Assembly: GCA_944324235.1 (NCBI GenBank)
Contig: CALUVN010000024.1
Span: 1 to 33,475 of the forward strand
Direction: 5' to 3'
DNA: 33,475 nt
Origin: Candidatus Gastranaerophilales bacterium
GTDB taxonomy: Bacteria; Cyanobacteriota; Vampirovibrionia; Gastranaerophilales; Gastranaerophilaceae
The position numbers and the translations under genes were made by a program. Positions 31,387-33,475 of this stretch are shown piece by piece. How positions within the stretch are numbered: the stretch's first letter is position 1; each line of letters starts with the position of its first letter. The notes beneath the pieces are model-generated. The model saw nothing but the letters and a program-made list of their open reading frames with translations, ran no database searches and had not been told where the DNA came from.

Positions 31387-33195
31387 ATGAAATTTGAAAA
31401 TGTCCGGAAATTTGTAAAATATTTTGCTCAAGGCAGAAAAATAAAAATGTGCGGATTTTTTGTACTGTCGTCAATAGCCGCTTTCATGGAATTTGCAGGA
31501 ATTGCGCTCATCTACCCTGTTATACTGCTAATGGTTAACAAAGAAAAGTTTGCAAACACTCACGTGTACCACTCTATAGAAAATATAACCAATATACACG
31601 ACCCGTTTTTAAATGCGTTACTCATAGGTTCTATAGTGATAATGGTTTTTATTTTAAAAAACATCTTTATGATTTGGTTTATGAAAATGCAGTGGAAATT
31701 CATAACTTACTGGAAACGCGATATTAGAAAAATATTTCTCCAATATTTTCTATACGCGAACTACAACGATAACCTTAAAATATCAACCGCTGATAAATTA
31801 TATGAAACGAATACCGTCATAAATAATACGATGGATTCATTTGTCCTTAAATGTTTTACCATGCTCACAAATATCATAATAATTTTTGTAATCATAGGGC
31901 TTCTGCTTATAAAATTTCCGCTTGCAGCCTGTACGGCAATGTGCTTTATAGTAATCAGTCTGTACCTACAAAACAAATTTTTTAAGCAAAAAACTCTTCT
32001 CATCGGAAAAAAATATAACACGATAACTAAAGCTTATACTAACGACACACATAATGTGTTCTCTAACCTTAAAGAAATTGCTATATGCTCAAAACAGGAA
32101 TATTTCTTTAATAAAAACATGCAAAAAGCTGATGAACACGCTAAATTGCTGATAGACTATCAATTTTACACATCAATACCTCCGTATATAGTAGAAATAC
32201 TGGTTGTAACATCACTATTTATACTTGCAGCAATCATCACAATACAAAACCCCGAAGATTCAACCGTTGTTGTTGCTTCACTGGCGATTGTTGCAGCATC
32301 AGTATTCAGAATAGCTCCGGCACTGAACCGAGTTCAGGTATCCATGTCTGCAATAAATATGGGAAGAGAATTTGTAAAACGACTAATCACAAATTACGAA
32401 AACTTTGGACTTGAAAGTTTCAAACCGGTAAAAAACAAACCGTTCAGCAGATGGAACTTCAAAAATAGTATAGAACTGAAAAATATAACTTTTGCGTATA
32501 AAGATGTAAAAGTTCTGAAAAATATTTCATTAACAATAAATAAAGGAGATTTTATAGGAATAATAGGATTATCCGGAGCAGGTAAAACGACCCTTGCAGA
32601 CGTAATTATGGGGTTATTAAAACCTCAAGCGGGCGAAATATTTTTTGACGGGATTAAACTTACAACACAAAATTATCCGTCGTTCAGACAGTCAATAGCT
32701 TACGTTCCGCAAAATATAACAGTCACCGAAGGGTCATTTAAGGAAAATGTAGCATGGGGTGTTCCTAACAGTGAAATAGACGAAGAAATGGTAATACAAG
32801 CATTAAAATATGCACAACTGTATGACATTGTAATGACATATCCAGAAGGAATAAATGCCGCCCCGATAATCGGCACGGAAGGGCTTTCTCAAGGGCAAAA
32901 ACAGCGACTGGCTATCGCCCGTGCTTTGTACAGAAACCCTGATATCATAATTTTTGATGAAGCAACATCTGCACTTGATGTACAAATAGAACATGACATA
33001 ACAGAAATGCTTAATAAGCATCTTGCGCATGATAAAACCATGATTGCCATAGCACACAGATTATCAACATTAAAAGCATGCAACAAACTGGTATACATGA
33101 AAGATGGCGAAATAGTTGATATAGGGACATTTGCCGAGCTATCAGCCAGATATAAAGATTTTGATAATCTTGTAAAATTATCATCAATAAAATAG
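31387..33195 (+). CDS. ABC exporter, fused permease and ATP-binding domains
   Basis: This 602-residue half-transporter has an N-terminal six-helix exporter domain (about 20-330) and a nucleotide-binding domain (about 365-600). The latter has Walker A GLSGAGKTT (394-402), Q-loop VPQN, signature LSQGQKQR (a Q replaces the second position of LSGGQ), Walker B IIIFDEATSALD and H-loop IAHRLS. It belongs to the MsbA/lipid- and peptide-exporter type and would act as a dimer. The substrate cannot be told. With waaA in the genome, a lipid or glycan substrate is possible. AAGGGA lies upstream of the ATG. Confidence 0.95.
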   Translation: MKFENVRKFVKYFAQGRKIKMCGFFVLSSIAAFMEFAGIALIYPVILLMVNKEKFANTHVYHSIENITNIHDPFLNALLIGSIVIMVFILKNIFMIWFMKMQWKFITYWKRDIRKIFLQYFLYANYNDNLKISTADKLYETNTVINNTMDSFVLKCFTMLTNIIIIFVIIGLLLIKFPLAACTAMCFIVISLYLQNKFFKQKTLLIGKKYNTITKAYTNDTHNVFSNLKEIAICSKQEYFFNKNMQKADEHAKLLIDYQFYTSIPPYIVEILVVTSLFILAAIITIQNPEDSTVVVASLAIVAASVFRIAPALNRVQVSMSAINMGREFVKRLITNYENFGLESFKPVKNKPFSRWNFKNSIELKNITFAYKDVKVLKNISLTINKGDFIGIIGLSGAGKTTLADVIMGLLKPQAGEIFFDGIKLTTQNYPSFRQSIAYVPQNITVTEGSFKENVAWGVPNSEIDEEMVIQALKYAQLYDIVMTYPEGINAAPIIGTEGLSQGQKQRLAIARALYRNPDIIIFDEATSALDVQIEHDITEMLNKHLAHDKTMIAIAHRLSTLKACNKLVYMKDGEIVDIGTFAELSARYKDFDNLVKLSSIK

Positions 33196-33205
33196 GAAAA
33201 AGGAC

Positions 33206-33234
33206 TTTACAATAAAAATTTTTTATTCTATAAT
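33206..33234 (+). promoter_or_regulatory. Promoter of tRNA-Asn
   Basis: TTTACA (33206-33211), a 17-base spacer and TATAAT (33229-33234) make a near-consensus promoter. The start is expected near 33241, about 36 bases before the mature tRNA. The same TTTACA -35 is used by mtaB. Confidence 0.8.
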
Positions 33235-33276
33235 AATTACATAAGCCCCAACTGATTTAAGTTGCGGAAAGAATAA

Positions 33277-33348
33277 TCCTCAGTAGCTCAATGGCGGAGC
33301 AACCGGCTGTTAACCGGTAGGTTGTTGGTTCGAGTCCAACCTGGGGAG
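33277..33348 (+). tRNA. tRNA-Asn (anticodon GUU)
   Basis: Acceptor TCCTCAG pairs with CTGGGGA and discriminator G follows. The D-arm is AGCTCAATGGCGGAGC. The anticodon stem ACCGG/CCGGT encloses CTGTTAA, giving anticodon GUU. The T-arm is TTGGTTCGAGTCCAA. CCA is not encoded, unlike in tRNA-Leu and tRNA-Val here, so CCA addition is needed. Confidence 0.95.
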
Positions 33349-33357
33349 TTTTTTCTT

Positions 33358-33396
33358 ACAAACCAAAAGCCGGCATAAAGTCGGCTTTTGGTTTGT
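33358..33396. terminator. Strong hairpin terminator after tRNA-Asn
   Basis: ACAAACCAAAAGCCG (33358-33372) pairs perfectly with CGGCTTTTGGTTTGT (33382-33396), a 15-bp stem with a 9-nt loop. A T-run TTTTTTC lies before the stem but little T follows on the plus strand. On the minus strand AAGAAAAAACTCC follows, so neither side has a classic U-tract. It is placed where a terminator is expected. Confidence 0.6.
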
Positions 33397-33405
33397 CTGT
33401 CAAGC

Positions 33406-33475
33406 CTAGTGTTTGAGAACCAACCAGCCCTCAGGGCTCTTGGTGAAGAGTCCAGCGGATTTGCGGACGGACGAC
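33406..33475 (-). CDS. Possible 3' fragment of a minus-strand gene, or unrelated repeat
   Basis: On the minus strand an open frame runs from the window edge to a TAG at 33408-33406. It encodes about 22 residues ending SPEGWLVLKH. The DNA from 33425 on is clearly more GC-rich than the rest of the window. The reading looks protein-like but is far too short to identify, and no homologue is recognised. It could equally be a repeat or contig-edge sequence. Confidence 0.2.
   Translation of the reverse strand, partial: SSVRKSAGLFTKSPEGWLVLKH

Noticed and set aside
33358-33396. Riboswitch or attenuator reading of the hairpin after tRNA-Asn
   Set aside because: A single perfect stem with no alternative pairing and no downstream gene in the window; treated as a terminator.

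Overview
The window looks like a chromosomal segment of an AT-rich, Gram-negative-type, fermentative bacterium. The best fit is a gut Melainabacteria/Vampirovibrionia lineage (Gastranaerophilales), the non-photosynthetic relatives of Cyanobacteria. Support comes from a Kdo transferase (outer membrane with LPS), a large pyruvate:ferredoxin oxidoreductase (anaerobic fermentation), rplS-ylqF-rnhB gene order, and several small proteins opening with a short tag of the type M-[QN]-[IL]-x-x-[VI]-[ST] followed by an F-x-[AG] motif. I recall such openings from this lineage, but the assignment is an inference. I see no prophage, insertion sequence or CRISPR array.

Layout. 1-2100: tRNA-Leu (first two bases outside the window), then a translation block of ribosomal protein L19, GTPase YlqF/RbgA and RNase HII. 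2093-4192 (minus): a small Sel1-like protein and a long TPR protein. 4356-6248: tRNA-modifying MnmG. 6245-8890 (minus): an operon of a new-looking zinc-ribbon / RGG-like disordered / tandem-repeat protein, RimM and TrmD, followed by a small tagged protein. 9118-9807 (minus): a LuxR/NarL-type response regulator. 9972-13961: an atypical GH13-like enzyme and RecN. 14099-16458 (minus): a sigma-70 family factor and Kdo transferase WaaA, divergent from a secreted trehalose-synthase-like GH13 enzyme (16536-18641). 18638-20803: a small membrane protein, tRNA-Val, a non-coding stretch of about 390 bp with decayed repeats and a tRNA remnant, a small unknown protein, and a nitroreductase broken by one in-frame TGA. 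20860-23445: an RNA m5U methyltransferase converging on a RelA/SpoT-like nucleotidyltransferase carrying the N-terminal tag. 23657-27193: NifJ. 27321-30333: three lineage-type unknown proteins around MtaB. 30487-33195: a Bax-inhibitor-1-like membrane protein divergent from an ABC exporter. The window ends with tRNA-Asn and a strong terminator.

Themes. Many genes serve ribosome assembly and RNA modification (L19, RbgA, RimM, TrmD, MnmG, RlmD-like, MtaB, three tRNAs). The main candidates for something undescribed are: (1) the zinc-ribbon/RGG-like protein translationally coupled to rimM-trmD; (2) the N-terminal tag shared by otherwise unrelated proteins, including the RelA/SpoT-like one; and (3) a recurring promoter design in which a -10 hexamer lies exactly six bases before the ATG, with no ribosome binding site. 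The third pattern predicts leaderless mRNAs for mnmG, the rlmD-like gene, mtaB, the 19369 gene and perhaps recN.
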